A stretch of 64,000 bases of DNA, taken from NCBI GenBank assembly GCA_907163375.1, contig CAJQUW010007897.1, positions 124,001 to 188,000 of the forward strand. Reading direction: 5' to 3'. This document shows positions 52,313 through 63,367 of this stretch, piece by piece. This stretch comes from Prostheceraeus crozeri (taxonomy: Eukaryota; Platyhelminthes; Polycladida; Euryleptidae). How positions within the stretch are numbered: the stretch's first letter is position 1; each line of letters starts with the position of its first letter. A program made the translations under genes and the position numbers. The notes below the pieces were generated by a model. It was not told the DNA's origin and did not search any database. It worked only from the letters and a program-made list of their open reading frames with translations.

Positions 52313-52519
52313 TAAATATTCACAGCCATTATAATTTCTCTTTTCGTATAAAAGCAATTTGATAAAATAACTTGCAATAGATCACTTTATAGAGAGCTTC
52401 CAACAGAGACCTGCTGTCCATTCTGTTCCCACTGGCTTAAACATTGCGAAAAGTCGGGTTTCTATGATTGCGACCATAGAACTCGTTGAACCATAATAGG
52501 CAACAGCTGTTGATGGTAT

Positions 52520-53239
52520 TAGTCCGGCAGCCAGAACGAGTTTCTGCAGGGAACGAGGCCGAAAGTGAGACGTTCACAGAATGATGTACACCATATGTTT
52601 ACTACGAATCTGTACGTCTGCCGAGTTCTAGTGAGTTCCTCCTCTTGTCAGACAGGATCAAACAAAAGGCCATGTAAATCCAATGGAACGCAGATTGCAG
52701 TTTTCGGCTAAAATGAAATTTTCTATGTTTTCTCTGATTAAACGAAAAGTACTAAGCCCAGAGTCATAATTCTTGGCATGGAATGTCTTCAGGTCATTTC
52801 CTTTCATCTTCATGCACCCCTATCTATAAAGCGAAACACATTTAGATTTGGCGAGCCTCTCAATGTCGGTAAACACAAACATTTTGAGCACCATTGTCCA
52901 CATTTAACCACATTCTCACATTGTCGACCAGAAGCATGATAATAGCACATGCGCATCATAGGAAATGACCAGAAGACTTTCCATGCCAAGAATTATGACT
53001 CTGGGCTTAGCACTTTTCATTTACTCAGAAAAACAAAGAAAATTTCATTTTAGCCGAAAACTGCAATCTGCGTTCTATTGGATTAACAAGTGCTTTTCTT
53101 TGATCCTGTCTGATCAAGAGGAGCTAACTATAACTCGACAGACGTGCAGATTCATAGGAGACATATGGTGTACATCATTCTGTGAAAGTTTCACTTTCGG
53201 CCTCTTTCCCTGCAGAAACTCGTTCTGGCTGCCGGACTA
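52520..53239. repeat. Large palindrome with ~280-bp arms
   Basis: The left arm 52520-52802 (TAGTCCGGCAGCCAGAACGA ... AGGTCATTTCCT) is the reverse complement of 52960-53239 at roughly 90%. The loop is about 157 bp. No protein evident; it is a foldback element or a local inverted duplication. Confidence 0.85.
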
Positions 53240-53279
53240 TAATTTCAGCCGCTCGGCTACGCAGCGATTCCTGGATCTT

Positions 53280-53475
53280 TAGAGGAATCAAATTACTGAA
53301 ACATGCAGCAGTTGTTAATTTTTGCTGTCGGTCGGTATATTGCAAATGCAGGCTATTTGATTAAAAGGACTTCATTTTAAAAGAGAAATGACAATATCTC
53401 AGATCTTAACAAGGTGCGCTGACAAGATCATCGCTTATGTACCGTTGTCATGACAACGCATCAGAGGCGTGCCTA
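53280..53475. repeat. Dispersed repeat matching 41430-41650
   Basis: It ends in GTACCGTTGTCATGACAACG, as does 41430-41650. Confidence 0.65.
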
Positions 53476-54015
53476 CTTCTGAGGCCCAAGTCCGTTGTTT
53501 ATTAATTTCAGGTTTGTAAAAATAAAATCATTAAATATACATGCATGTAAATTGTACATGTATTGCATTTATGATGGATAATAGTCAAAATATGCTGATT
53601 AAGACAACAGTCATTCTCATACGATGATGAAAGTCATCCCAGTAGCCATTTATAATAGAATATAATGCTTACTAATTTAAATTATTAGTTAAAGTAGTCC
53701 TAATGAGGACTGATGGCGTTCTCCAATCCGCAAGTGTACAAAGGCAATGCTACTGTAACCATTGGATTAATCAGTTCTTAAAAGAACTCAATGTAGCTTT
53801 CTCGTGGCAACGAATTAAAATTGATCAGCTTTGGCCCAATATCTGGTAAAAATGGAAATCTTAAGACTTGTAATACTACTCATTCTTGCTGTTAATATAC
53901 TAATACCATAGATTCCAAACACTGCCGTATACACGTTCAAAACAGACGTCTATTATACTGTACCGACTACAGATGCTGATAGTGGAAATAGAATAGGACA
54001 ATGGTCACCATAGGT

Positions 54016-54275
54016 CATAGAAATTGACAACAACAAAACCTCTAGAATGGAAATTAAGCTTCAGCAATGCACAATAGCGGCACATAAATCGCACGCATTT
54101 TCACTTAGATGCACCTGCCAACGTCTGTATCATTGGGTTAGAATCAGTCACATGAGTAAATCGAAGCTTTTAATTGGTTCTTCATGCCCCAACTTAGTTC
54201 CCCCGGATGTGCCGCGACCTTGAGTCAATTTACATTCTAGTCAACTTCAGATAAACAGTTTATTTCTATACCATA
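54016..54275 (+). repeat. CATAGAAATTG-family repeat, third copy
   Basis: Starts CATAGAAATTGACAACAAC and contains CTTCATGCCCCAACTTAGTT and GATAAACAGTTTATTTCTA. Matches 27596-27855 in inverse orientation. Confidence 0.75.
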
Positions 54276-54829
54276 GGTTAAGGAAATTAAAAGTGGATAT
54301 TATAAAACAACAGGAAACCGATGAATAAAAAATTGGAAAAGTGGAGGTAAAATATGGAAATACAACGATGCTACTACACCGACTACAAGTGAACTATATC
54401 TGACACTACACAAAGTGGATAATGGAGGTAAACAATAGAACTACAATGACACTCTACTATACCGAAAGCAATGAAACTATACACAATATACCTAAGACTA
54501 CACATGGAAAATATTATTTCTTCACTTGACTTTGTTATCGCCAGTTTCTTCATCCGTCTATAGTACTTCAAGCAATTCCACATTTCTTCATTTGAATTAC
54601 AATACATCGACCACTACTTCAGCTACCGATTAAGGGATATAAAACATAATACTGCAGTCCGTCAGTCATCAGCAGGTACTCGTCTAGTTGTGTTTCGACC
54701 CCTAACCTGAACACTCAAATCCAGACGAGCGGGGTCCCACACATAGTGGCTGACAAAATACTGAATAGGTAATGATATGTCTTGAAAGATATGTCACAAA
54801 GATAAATCAGACATCATTCAATTGTTGCG

Positions 54830-54965
54830 TTTCCCACATGTAAACTGATCCTGTCATTAAATTCATCCCATCAATAAATACAGTATGCTTTTGCGATCCG
54901 CACATGTAAACAATCCTGTACATCAATCTTTGCCTTTTCGATTCCCACAAGTAAACAGATCCTGT
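54830..54965. repeat. Degenerate tandem repeat, about 65-bp unit
   Basis: CCCACATGTAAACTGATCCT, CGCACATGTAAACAATCCTG and CCCACAAGTAAACAGATCCT follow at similar spacing. Confidence 0.55.
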
Positions 54966-57058
54966 TCATCCTCGAATCCCATAAAGATGTAATCGCTGTG
55001 TGATAAATATGTAATCCGCCTTTACACAAACTTCGCCTCATACATCAAAACTTAACAATGGGAGCTTTCTCATCTCCCGTAAGCCACGCTAAGCGCTCTG
55101 TATTCTCTCTTCACCGCCCCACTGAACCAAAGCTTTTGAAGAACTAAAGCTGTATGCACATGTGGGTAAGAAAATGAACAAATAGGGAAGAAGAAAAGAA
55201 TGGAAAAGAAAGTAAGAACAAAAAGAAGAAGAAGAAGAAATGTACTGGAAGGATCCCTCGAATGTCGCGCGTCCTATGCTGTGGTCTCCCGTGCTCATTC
55301 TACGTAAAACAAAATATCTGGACTTTATTGCTTCCATCAGTGGCCAGTAGATACAAGGAAAAGAAAAGGGAGAAGAAGAAGAACAGGCAAGCTTCAATGT
55401 GCAATCGCCAACGGATGAAATTAAAGCACTATAAAAAGAATTGTACGAATATAGAAACACATTCAGGCAAAATTTACCTTGCATGGAGTTCTTTGTTTAT
55501 AAAATACAAAGGAATACTGCCATTATTATTTGTCAGAAGAATAAATAGCGAGGAATGTAAGAATCTATCGAGAAATGGTTTATTCGTTATTTTTAGATGT
55601 TGACCAAATCATATGAAAAAGGAATTTATCTTCTATTTGCGACATTTTCTTTGTTAAGCTTCTCATTCTTCATGTGATCAAAATATTTTACTTGATGAGA
55701 CGAATCCCAAGAGAAGCTTTTTTTCAAAATAGAAGCAGTTGGATCTGCGATTGAAGACATGATTAATGAATTCAATTTTCAGGTAAAAATACCAGTAGAA
55801 GCTGCAATTATATTCGAGCTCCATTATGATTTTGTCAAGTTTATAATCAATTCTCTTCTCTCTAAAAACATTCTGAGATACTTTAAAATATTAGTCTTGA
55901 TATAGAAAAATCGCAAGATGCATTAATGGCAAAAAGATTTCGTCTGCTTTCCGAGTGCGATAAGAAGTCATCTACAGGAGTGCCAAGCAACTTATGATGA
56001 GGCTCAGCATTCTTTCAGAGTTCTTCGAAGAAGCACAACCACTCACTGTTTGAAGATAATTGAAGAACTGGCTATACTCCGTGACAAGCCTGACTTTTGT
56101 ATTTAGGAGACTTTGCTCTCCTCAATTTTGCCATGTTGGTCATGATTATCATGTTACTTACTTCTTAGCCTTTCAGCATTACATGGTTAGCGTATAAATT
56201 GTTCCAGGAACAGATAATCTCTTAGCTTCAATATCTATTGTATCGTCCAATTTCGTTGTATCATGCAACGTTGTTCACTTCGTGTTCATTAGATTTCATT
56301 GCTGCATACGACACCGACTGAGAGTAGGCGAAATATATCTGCCATCTTGCGAATTTTCTATATAAAATTATTCCGGAACATCAATATTGTCAATATTAGT
56401 CTTGATATTTTCTACAAGATCTGACTGATGTTTTCCATCATTTCAATTTGACAATGCTGCACCTATATTTGAAATTATCACACGAAATGTTTACAAAATG
56501 TGTCGAAATTCAGAACGTAGAAGCACTACATAAACTAGATCAGTGGAAAAACATGACGATCATAGTGAAAAGTTAAAAAATGCTTTGAAAAGAAAGCATG
56601 TAACAGGAGAGCCATGACATGGAAAGAGCTACCTCTACTGTACCCGAGGGAGTGGGGGCTCGCAGACCCCAAACACATTTTTTGATAATACTCCAAAACG
56701 ATAATAGTTGCGACTGTAATTGTCTATTGTAACTTTCATCTGCGTATCTCTGATTAATAATCCTAATCTTAACAAATTTGGAAATTAGGCCTACTTTTAA
56801 GTTCTTTATGAAAATCGAGAATTTTCGTCATTTTTTTACAAAGTTGAGCATTTTTATCTATTCAAATAAATAATAGGAATTTAACAAGCGACATTTGAAG
56901 TTATATATCTATATAATTAGTATGCGAATAATAGCAGCATCACATAAACAGTACGCAGGCTACTCATAATAACTTTATAATTAATACTGTCAGTTTCGTG
57001 CTACTAATACCGAATCACAAAGTCATAAATGGACTGTTTATGTACAGTAGTAGTTTAT
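54966..57058. other. Host DNA left of Polinton B, nothing recognised
   Basis: It includes short purine-rich stretches (55160-55240, 55350-55400). No conserved protein or paired repeat found. GTTTAT at 57053-57058 would be the target duplication of Polinton B if its right end, outside the window, is followed by the same six bases. Confidence 0.4.
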
Positions 57059-57124
57059 AGTGTGACATCCGGCGCGACGCTTCGCTTCGCTTTGCTTCGC
57101 TTCGCTTGCGCCGGATGTCACACT
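57059..57124. repeat. Perfect hairpin at the left end of Polinton B
   Basis: The 17-bp arms AGTGTGACATCCGGCGC (57059-57075) and its exact reverse complement (57108-57124) enclose a 32-nt loop of GCTTC repeats. Confidence 0.9.
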
Positions 57125-57531
57125 TTTGCGGGTTTTTTTCAAAAAAATCAAAATTTCAAAATTTCAAAAATTTAGGTAGACTTCAAATTTCACGTGGCCG
57201 AAGGGGGGAAAATTTAGGTAGTGACAAATTTTCAAAAAAACAAAATTTCAAAAATTTAGCCGGTCTCAAAATATCACGTAATCTCAAATTTGAGAATTAC
57301 AATTTTCTCGCTTAAATCATGACCGTTCCAGGACACCGAAAAAATCATAAAAGTTAAGAATCTCAAAATTTGAGAATTACAATCGGGCGAAGCCCTAGAA
57401 CCTTCGGTTCGATTTTCATTGCTTAAATCATGACCGTTCAAGGACAGCGAAAATCATAAAAGTTGAGAATTTCAAATTCATGAATTTTATCCATCTTTCA
57501 GGTTTTTAAAATATATCATGTGACTAAAAAT
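57125..57531. repeat. Left terminal region of Polinton B related to the A TIR
   Basis: From about 57270 it shares CTCAAATTTGAGAATTACAA, CATGACCGTTC.AGGACA and the twin-hairpin unit with the inner half of the A TIR. The outer half is different. Confidence 0.75.
57382..57413. repeat. 32-bp twin-hairpin repeat, Polinton B copy
   Basis: Identical to 726-757 in Polinton A. Confidence 0.88.
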
Positions 57532-57740
57532 ATTTGAAGGAATTGACATATTCTTAACAATAAGTTTAGGTACTTTTACAATTGTCATTCAAGGGTAGAG
57601 AACATCTGCTTCCCGCATTTATGAATAAAATGCATTTCAGTGTAAGGAGCTGTGTCCTCCAACTCAAACATTTGAAAGGAAACAATGTATGAAAGAACAA
57701 ACAGCTGCTACACCCACTTATTCATTTGTAAAGACGTGGC
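57532..57740. repeat. Left-arm segment shared with Polinton A
   Basis: Nearly identical to 871-1085, including the fragment of the membrane-protein gene at its start. Confidence 0.85.
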
Positions 57741-57825
57741 ATATAATTGCAGCATGTAGGAAGTAAGACTTCATTTACAATTCCATTGATCATAACTAGT
57801 GACTGTTTTCTTTCCTTATTGCAAA

Positions 57826-58430
57826 ATGCCAAAACGTACTGCCGCAGAAGCTTTTTCGTTTTACATGCCGATTTTACTAAACTTAATTAAAGAAGAGCAC
57901 AAGGAAACTGCGAATAAATACTTTGAAGAGTGGAAGTTAGAAATTCAATCGAGAAAGAAGAACAAATTGGACTCTCAAAAACAAGTGGAGGATATTACAG
58001 TAAAAATAGAACAGTATCTTAACACTACTACAATTCCTCAGTTCAATGTTACAAAAGAACATTTCATTACCATCGAAGATAGTGCTACTATGATTTCAAA
58101 ACTGATTGCAAGTGATAAAGTGCACCATGGGTCGTTGCTGAGAAGTGCTGCTTATCAAGGTTATGGATTTAAAAGAATTCTGGAATTGAGTGACAATAAA
58201 AAAACAGATTTGTGGTAAACTTGGAACTATTTAGAATTTCCTATAACGTAAGTTATTGTTATTTCTTGATGAACTTATCAGATCTAATTCTACCACACGT
58301 ATTATTTTTAAATTCATCAATGCCCATTAGTTTTGTTAGAAAATATTTTAAAGAAATCAAAATTTATATAGAAAAATTGAATCAACCGACAACTATAGAA
58401 GAAATGAGGTTTGGTTCCCAAGATGAATGA
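57826..58430 (+). CDS. Uncharacterised left-arm coding region of Polinton B
   Basis: The first frame begins at ATG 57826 (MPKRTAAEAFSFYMPILLNL) and is rich in Lys/Glu helices (EEHKETANKYFEEWKLEIQS). A second frame closely follows and ends EKLNQPTTIEEMRFGSQDE. Whether these are two genes or one disrupted gene is unclear, and I do not combine them. I recognise no family. The position corresponds to the small ORF at 1242 in Polinton A, though the sequences look unrelated. Confidence 0.45.
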
Positions 58431-58489
58431 ACATTAACTGTGTTGTTTCACTTTTTAAGATATGTGCAATGTACATACATATTTGATGT

Positions 58490-59230
58490 ATACATATTTA
58501 TGAAGACTTCTTTATAAGTAGTAACGCATTTTGGATTATTTTGAAATGTAATTAAATTTTCTTTTGTTCTCCAGTCTCATGGTAGAAGACTGCTATTGTA
58601 TAGATCTATATTTCAGTATGTAACATAATCTTTGATATTTAAGAATGATTCATGGAACTTAGTAGTATTGCATTTTGGATTATTTTGAAATGTAATTAAA
58701 TTTCCTTTTGTTCTCCAGTCTCATGGTAGAAGACTGCTATTGTATAGATCTATATTTCAGTATGTAACATAATCTTTGATATTTAAGAATGATTCATGGA
58801 ACTTAGTAGTATTGCATTTTGGATTATTTTGAAATGTAATTAAATTTCCTTTTGTTCTCCAGTCTCATGGTAGAAGACTGCTATTGTACAATTGTATGAT
58901 AAGATTGATTGTTGTATTATTATATTTGATATTTAAGAATGATTCATGGAACTTAGTAGTATTGCATTTTGGATTATTTTGAAATGTAATTAAATTTCCT
59001 TTTGTTCTCCAGTCTAATGGTAGTAGACTGACATTGTACAATTGTATGATAAGATTGATTGTTGTATTATTATATTTGATATTTAAGAATGATTCATGGA
59101 ACTTAGTAGTATTGCATTTTGGATTATTTTGAAATGTAATTAAATTTTCTTTTGTTCTCCAGTCTAATGGTAGTAGACTGACATTGTACAATTGTGTGAT
59201 AAGATTAATTGTTGTATTATTATATTTGAT
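58490..59230. repeat. Four to five tandem copies of a 144-150-bp unit
   Basis: GATATTTAAGAATGATTCAT recurs at 58634, 58778, 58928 and 59078. Each unit has TTTTGGATTATTTTGAAATG and a GGTAG.AGACTG motif near GTTCTCCAGTCT. The 150-bp unit leaves one minus-strand frame open with a 50-residue repeat (LLPLDWRTKENLITFQNNPK), which I take as chance. Confidence 0.88.
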
Positions 59231-59311
59231 GCAAAATACACTGCCGTTGTTTTCATTTTCCTGTACAAGAAGTAGACATTATTACAGTTATTGAAATTTA
59301 TTTCATTTAAA

Positions 59312-59560
59312 ATGAATGATGAAAATCCGACAGTTATACTGAGTAATATAGGTGATATATTACCTCAGGTTAATAACATGACTGAGTTCTTAGAAATATA
59401 CGACAAACAAACAACTACGTATTTCGATTTAAATAGCATTTCAGAAGATTGTATTCAAAATATTTATTCAAAATATTTCTTTAAAAAATGGAAGAAACAA
59501 AAATGGAAGAAACCGCAAGAATATATCCTTCAATATCATATGAACGTAGTTCTACTTTAA
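59312..59560 (+). pseudogene. Fragment of the protease gene head in Polinton B
   Basis: MTEFLEIYDKQTTTYFDLN matches the start of the protease at 3017 (INEFLKLYGTQTTTNFDLN). No catalytic region follows. It overlaps the start of the membrane-protein gene. Confidence 0.6.
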
Positions 59561-60183
59561 TGGACATTGAAAAGATTAACATTGAAAAAATGAACATTGA
59601 AAAACACAAAGATAGAGTACGCTATATGAAAGATAAGGAATCTCAATTATTATTAAGATTAGAGCATTATAAAAAATTAAGAAAGAGATGGACTAAAGTT
59701 AAGAATGTAACACAAGGAATTGGCATATTCTTAACAATAAGTTTAGGTGCTTTAACAATTGTTATATCTTCTGGTGTTTTAGTAATTCCAGTAGTTGCTA
59801 CAGCTTTAACAGGTACGGGCGTTTTTGCAACTTCACTTGTTACAATGTTAGATAAATCTTTAATAACTAAGAAACGAAAATCATTAAAAACTAAGCATTT
59901 ACATATTAAAGAAGTCTATGATAAACTACATTACTACTTTCAAAGAGTATGTGATGATAATGTTATTACGTTAGATGAGATTGAAAAATTTGATCAAATA
60001 GCTAATAAAGCTAATAAAACGCCATTTCATTTAAAGTCCGAAAAAGTTGATGATAAGAATAAACAGGATGGCAAAATTTCTAGTGATGGCAAAATTTCTA
60101 ATGAAGAAAATTACAAAATTTTTTTAGAAGAGCTAAAAACTTTAAGCGAAAATTTAAGCAAAACTTTATTAAACAAAACTTAA
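59488..60183 (+). CDS. Polinton membrane protein, 231 aa
   Basis: The ATG at 59488 follows CTTTAAAAA. Plan: acidic head, coiled-coil region with IEKINIEKMNIEKHKDRVRY, then two hydrophobic segments between about residues 78 and 122 (IGIFLTISLGALTIVISSGV, LVIPVVATALTGTGVFATSL), a basic helical stretch (KKRKSLKTKHLHIKEVYDKL) and a Lys/Glu-rich tail with DGKISSDGKIS repeats. Proteins with this plan recur next to Maverick structural genes; a virion membrane role is inference. It lies directly upstream of the conserved 275-aa gene, the arrangement that is inverted in Polinton A. Confidence 0.75.
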   Translation: MEETKMEETARIYPSISYERSSTLMDIEKINIEKMNIEKHKDRVRYMKDKESQLLLRLEHYKKLRKRWTKVKNVTQGIGIFLTISLGALTIVISSGVLVIPVVATALTGTGVFATSLVTMLDKSLITKKRKSLKTKHLHIKEVYDKLHYYFQRVCDDNVITLDEIEKFDQIANKANKTPFHLKSEKVDDKNKQDGKISSDGKISNEENYKIFLEELKTLSENLSKTLLNKT

Positions 60184-60304
60184 AACGAGAAAACTTTAAA
60201 CGAAAAGATGTCAAACAACAAAGCAATATAAAAATAATTTGTTCAGTAAAATGTTTTTGTTGTATTCCAATGTTACCACAAAATTCAAATATTATATTTT
60301 AAAA

Positions 60305-61132
60305 ATGGATAAAATTAGAGCTGATAATTTTAAAAGAATAAAACAATTAGAAGAGTTAATAAAACAAAGAAATATTATGAAAGAAAATCATCTTCAACAT
60401 AGAATGATAAAAGCTGGTATTCAATCTGATATGTTTGAAAAAATGCAGCAAACCGAGCAAGTAAAAACTGATTTTGAAAAAACTATGAAACCATTTAAAA
60501 CTCTTGAAAAAGAAAGTACAAATAATGATAAACAAATTGATATAACAGATCCAGAACACAAAACTATATTAGATGACTATGGATTACTAGAATCAAACAT
60601 TAATAAGAAATTACCAAAATCTATGCAATTTGAACATTCTATCTCATTTATAGATGGAAAAACAATACCTAGATTTTATCTCGGACAAAAAGAAATATTT
60701 CCACAACCTTTTCGAGGTTTAATTTTTTCACCAGATAAATCTCCTTTTAATTTAGATAGAAATTTTGTTAATCTTTTAAGAGGAGCAGATTTAAATAATT
60801 ATGCTGTAGAATATCTCATAAAATATAAAGCTATGTTAGACAGAGTTGGTGCAGTAAAATCTCTTAGACGTTATAAACAATTAGAAAATTTATTATCAAC
60901 GGGAGTTAAAGTAGGGAAAGGTTTATCTGAAAAACAGAAAACTGAAACAACTGTATTTTTACCAGATGATCCACAAGAATTACTAAATAGATTAAATATT
61001 TTAATATCTGCAATAAAAGAAGGACATAATTCTAGTTTCAATGAAATTCATGCTATATTGAAAAGACTGTTAGAAAAGAAGATTCTAAATGAAAAGGATT
61101 ATAAAAGTGTAGCTGAAATGTGTTGTTTCTAA
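60305..61132 (+). CDS. Conserved Polinton protein of unknown function, 275 aa
   Basis: The ATG at 60305 carries the ATTTTAAAAATG leader. Head MDKIRADNFKRIKQLEELIK is identical to the 57-aa protein of A. Compared with the A homologue at 16898, residues 30 to about 165 are diverged, while the rest (from ADLNNYAVE onward) is almost identical. This mosaic pattern suggests recombination between elements. The middle keeps LDDYGLLES and FYLGQKEIFPQPFRGLIFSP. Its 3' end lacks the twin-hairpin insert present in A. Confidence 0.78.
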   Translation: MDKIRADNFKRIKQLEELIKQRNIMKENHLQHRMIKAGIQSDMFEKMQQTEQVKTDFEKTMKPFKTLEKESTNNDKQIDITDPEHKTILDDYGLLESNINKKLPKSMQFEHSISFIDGKTIPRFYLGQKEIFPQPFRGLIFSPDKSPFNLDRNFVNLLRGADLNNYAVEYLIKYKAMLDRVGAVKSLRRYKQLENLLSTGVKVGKGLSEKQKTETTVFLPDDPQELLNRLNILISAIKEGHNSSFNEIHAILKRLLEKKILNEKDYKSVAEMCCF

Positions 61133-61137
61133 TTTTT

Positions 61138-61212
61138 ATCTATGATTTTTATCTATGATTTTTATCTATGATTTTTATCTATGATTTTTATCTACGATTT
61201 TTATCTATAATA
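61138..61212. repeat. 14-bp tandem repeat (TTTTTATCTATGAT)n
   Basis: About five copies between the conserved gene and the penton gene. It is absent from the matching spacer of Polinton A. Confidence 0.9.
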
Positions 61213-61237
61213 TTTATTTAATTTTTTTAGTTTAAAA

Positions 61238-62026
61238 ATGTGTTCAGCAGATTTAGACAAAATTAATGATCATTTAGAAAATTTGACAGAGATTTTGGGT
61301 TCATCAAAATTTAGTACGACGTTAAAAATTATAACAACTACTTCATCACACACTTGTAATTTAGAACCCATTCTACATTTAGAACAGAATAAAAATTATC
61401 AAATTGCATTGACTAGTTTCTCTACATTTAACACTATTCAAAACGTTATCAAAGATGTGAATGATCAATTTAGATATTCTACTGATAAAGGAAAAACATG
61501 GAAAATACTAACTTTTCTTCCTGGTTCTTACGAAGTTGAAACAATATCAAATGAAATTAAGAGACATTTAGGTATACCATTTAAAGATAAGAAACAATTA
61601 CATTTTGCAGTTGAACCGGCAGTTAATAAATTTTCTCTTACTTTAGACGAAAATCATCAAGTTGATTTTAATCATGATAGATCATTGTCAAAGCTATTAG
61701 GATTTAATAAACAAACCTATAGTCAAGGTTATCATTTAGGTGAGAAGATTCCAAAAATAACTGAAATAAATTCAATTGTTGTACATTGTGACATTATTGA
61801 AGGAGGATATATAAATGGTAAATTATCAAATTTAATATTCAGTTTTCCAGCTTTTACTGTACCCATTGGTTATAGATTAAATGTATTTCCACAAACATTA
61901 ATATATTTTCCTATTACAAGAAAAACTATTAACAACATTAACATTAGAATCACTGATGAAAAAGGACAAGAAATAAATTTTGGAGGTGAAGAGATTATGA
62001 TAGATCTTTTGGTTCGGGAGGTATAA
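61238..62026 (+). CDS. Penton / minor capsid protein, 262 aa
   Basis: Same length and landmarks as the A copy at 17797 (LPGSYEVETISNEIKRHLG, HCDIIEGGYINGKLSN, GYRLN, LIYFPITRKTINNI). I count six amino-acid differences in 262. The leader TTTTTTTAGTTTAAAAATG is also conserved. It appears intact. Confidence 0.85.
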   Translation: MCSADLDKINDHLENLTEILGSSKFSTTLKIITTTSSHTCNLEPILHLEQNKNYQIALTSFSTFNTIQNVIKDVNDQFRYSTDKGKTWKILTFLPGSYEVETISNEIKRHLGIPFKDKKQLHFAVEPAVNKFSLTLDENHQVDFNHDRSLSKLLGFNKQTYSQGYHLGEKIPKITEINSIVVHCDIIEGGYINGKLSNLIFSFPAFTVPIGYRLNVFPQTLIYFPITRKTINNINIRITDEKGQEINFGGEEIMIDLLVREV

Positions 62027-62135
62027 ACTCCCGTTCGAGAGGTATAAACTCCCACGCGAAGCTAGAGAAGTTTAATTTTCTTCTTCTTTAGAAACAAAAA
62101 ATAAAAAAATAAAAATAAAATTTTTTTATTAAAAA

Positions 62136-62904
62136 ATGAGTGAACTACCTCCATTAAATAAAAAAAAAACTTAAATTTAATCATCATCCAAATTTATCTA
62201 ATAAAGTTTTGTCAGTTATTTGTGGAAGATCAGGTTGTGGAAAAACGTATCTATTGTTTAAAATTTTAACGACTCCAAATTTTTTGGATTATAACAATCT
62301 TATAATTTATACAACAACGGCAGAACAACCCGTCTATCAATTTTTAAAATATGGATTTGAAAATAATCTTAAAAAAACAGCAATTGCTTCATTATTCAAA
62401 GAATATGAAAAATCTGAAGATGAAGAAGAAATAAGTTCGTGGTGTGAAGAAGCAACAAAAAATAATCAGTTAGTTGAAACCAATAAAAATAAGCATATAA
62501 AGATACAACTAATAGATGATAGTGGTAATATGCAAGATCCTAGTAAACTAGATAAAACAATGAAACATTGTGTAATTTTTGATGATTGTGTTAATGATAG
62601 AAATCAGTCAGTTCAGAGAAATTATTTCACAAGAGGTAGACATAATAACTGTAGTGTATTTTATTTAACACAAAGTATGTATTCATTAGACGGAAGTGTT
62701 ATTAGAAAGAATGCAAATATATTTATACTATTTGAAATAAATGCAAGAAACTTAAGTGATTTGTTAAGAGATTTATGTGTAAGAAATAAAGATGAATTTA
62801 AACAATCGTGTAACAATGCTTGGTCAAAAGATTATGGATTTATCACAATTAATATTGATAAAAAAATTCATGAAAGAGTTATAGAAAATATTTTCGAGGA
62901 GTGA
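62136..62904 (+). pseudogene. ATP: A32-type packaging ATPase, broken copy
   Basis: Walker A GRSGCGKT, Walker B region KHCVIFDDCVND and FTRGRHNNCSVFYLTQSMYS are present. Very close to the A copy at 18737, with a different C terminus (VIENIFEE). Disrupted in about one place. It follows the penton as in A. Confidence 0.8.
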
Positions 62905-62968
62905 AAGAGTTATAGAAAATATTTTCGAGGAGTGATCGAACGGAGTGACCGAACGGAGTGACCGAATA
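62876..62968. repeat. 33-bp duplication and 15-bp repeats after the ATPase gene
   Basis: GAAAGAGTTATAGAAAATAT and its continuation are duplicated across the gene end, followed by two to three copies of CGAACGGAGTGAC. Confidence 0.85.
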
Positions 62969-63012
62969 ATTTTTTCTTATAAATTTTTTGTTAATAAAAA
63001 TAAAAAAAAAAT

Positions 63013-63342
63013 ATGTTGAATGATTATGAGATAGAGCATGTACCAGTTTTAAAAGATTATCGTCATCCTACAAATCCTGTAAATTCGAAGAAAGAAGTTA
63101 GATTTTATTATCATCATAAATACGTAGCGCTCGTTACAGATTATAAAACAAAACATGGTATTAAACCGTGTGTTAAAACAAAAGACTTTCCACTTTGTTT
63201 AAGAAGTTTCCGAGTATTTTTGGCGTATAATAATTTATGGTGGTTGGTTAAGAAAGAACATTTAACAGCACATGAATTAGAAACATTACATCAATTACAT
63301 ATTCCTGTGTATATGCAAAAACGGAACCGAGGTTCTATGTAA
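63013..63342 (+). CDS. Conserved 109-aa Polinton protein of unknown function
   Basis: The ATG at 63013 follows TAATAAAAATAAAAAAAAAA. Blocks: YEIEHVPVLKDYRHPTNP, then FYYHHKYVALV, DFPLCLRSFRVFLAYNNLWW and a helical C terminus. The homologue in A (11834-12139) is on the opposite strand and lies upstream of the polymerase; here too it precedes the next large ORF. The last residues come from a GGAACCGAGGTTC hairpin, a relative of the twin-hairpin repeat. No family recognised; the Trp pair (LWWL) is conserved in both copies. Confidence 0.65.
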   Translation: MLNDYEIEHVPVLKDYRHPTNPVNSKKEVRFYYHHKYVALVTDYKTKHGIKPCVKTKDFPLCLRSFRVFLAYNNLWWLVKKEHLTAHELETLHQLHIPVYMQKRNRGSM

Positions 63343-63367
63343 AAATTCATTTTTTCTTTTAAAAAAT

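Noticed and set aside
54640-54770. Possible LTR or primer-binding-like segment (TAGTGGCTGACAAAATAC)
   Set aside because: No paired LTR, polypurine tract or gag/pol sequence nearby.
58865-59191. Minus-strand frame with a 50-residue repeat (LLPLDWRTKENLITFQ)
   Set aside because: Product of the 150-bp satellite; units of 144 bp and diverged units do not preserve it as protein.
62019-62060. GAGGTATAAACTCC repeats as another twin-hairpin unit
   Set aside because: The hairpin spacing and ATCG/CGAT borders are absent; it looks like a local duplication of the penton gene end.
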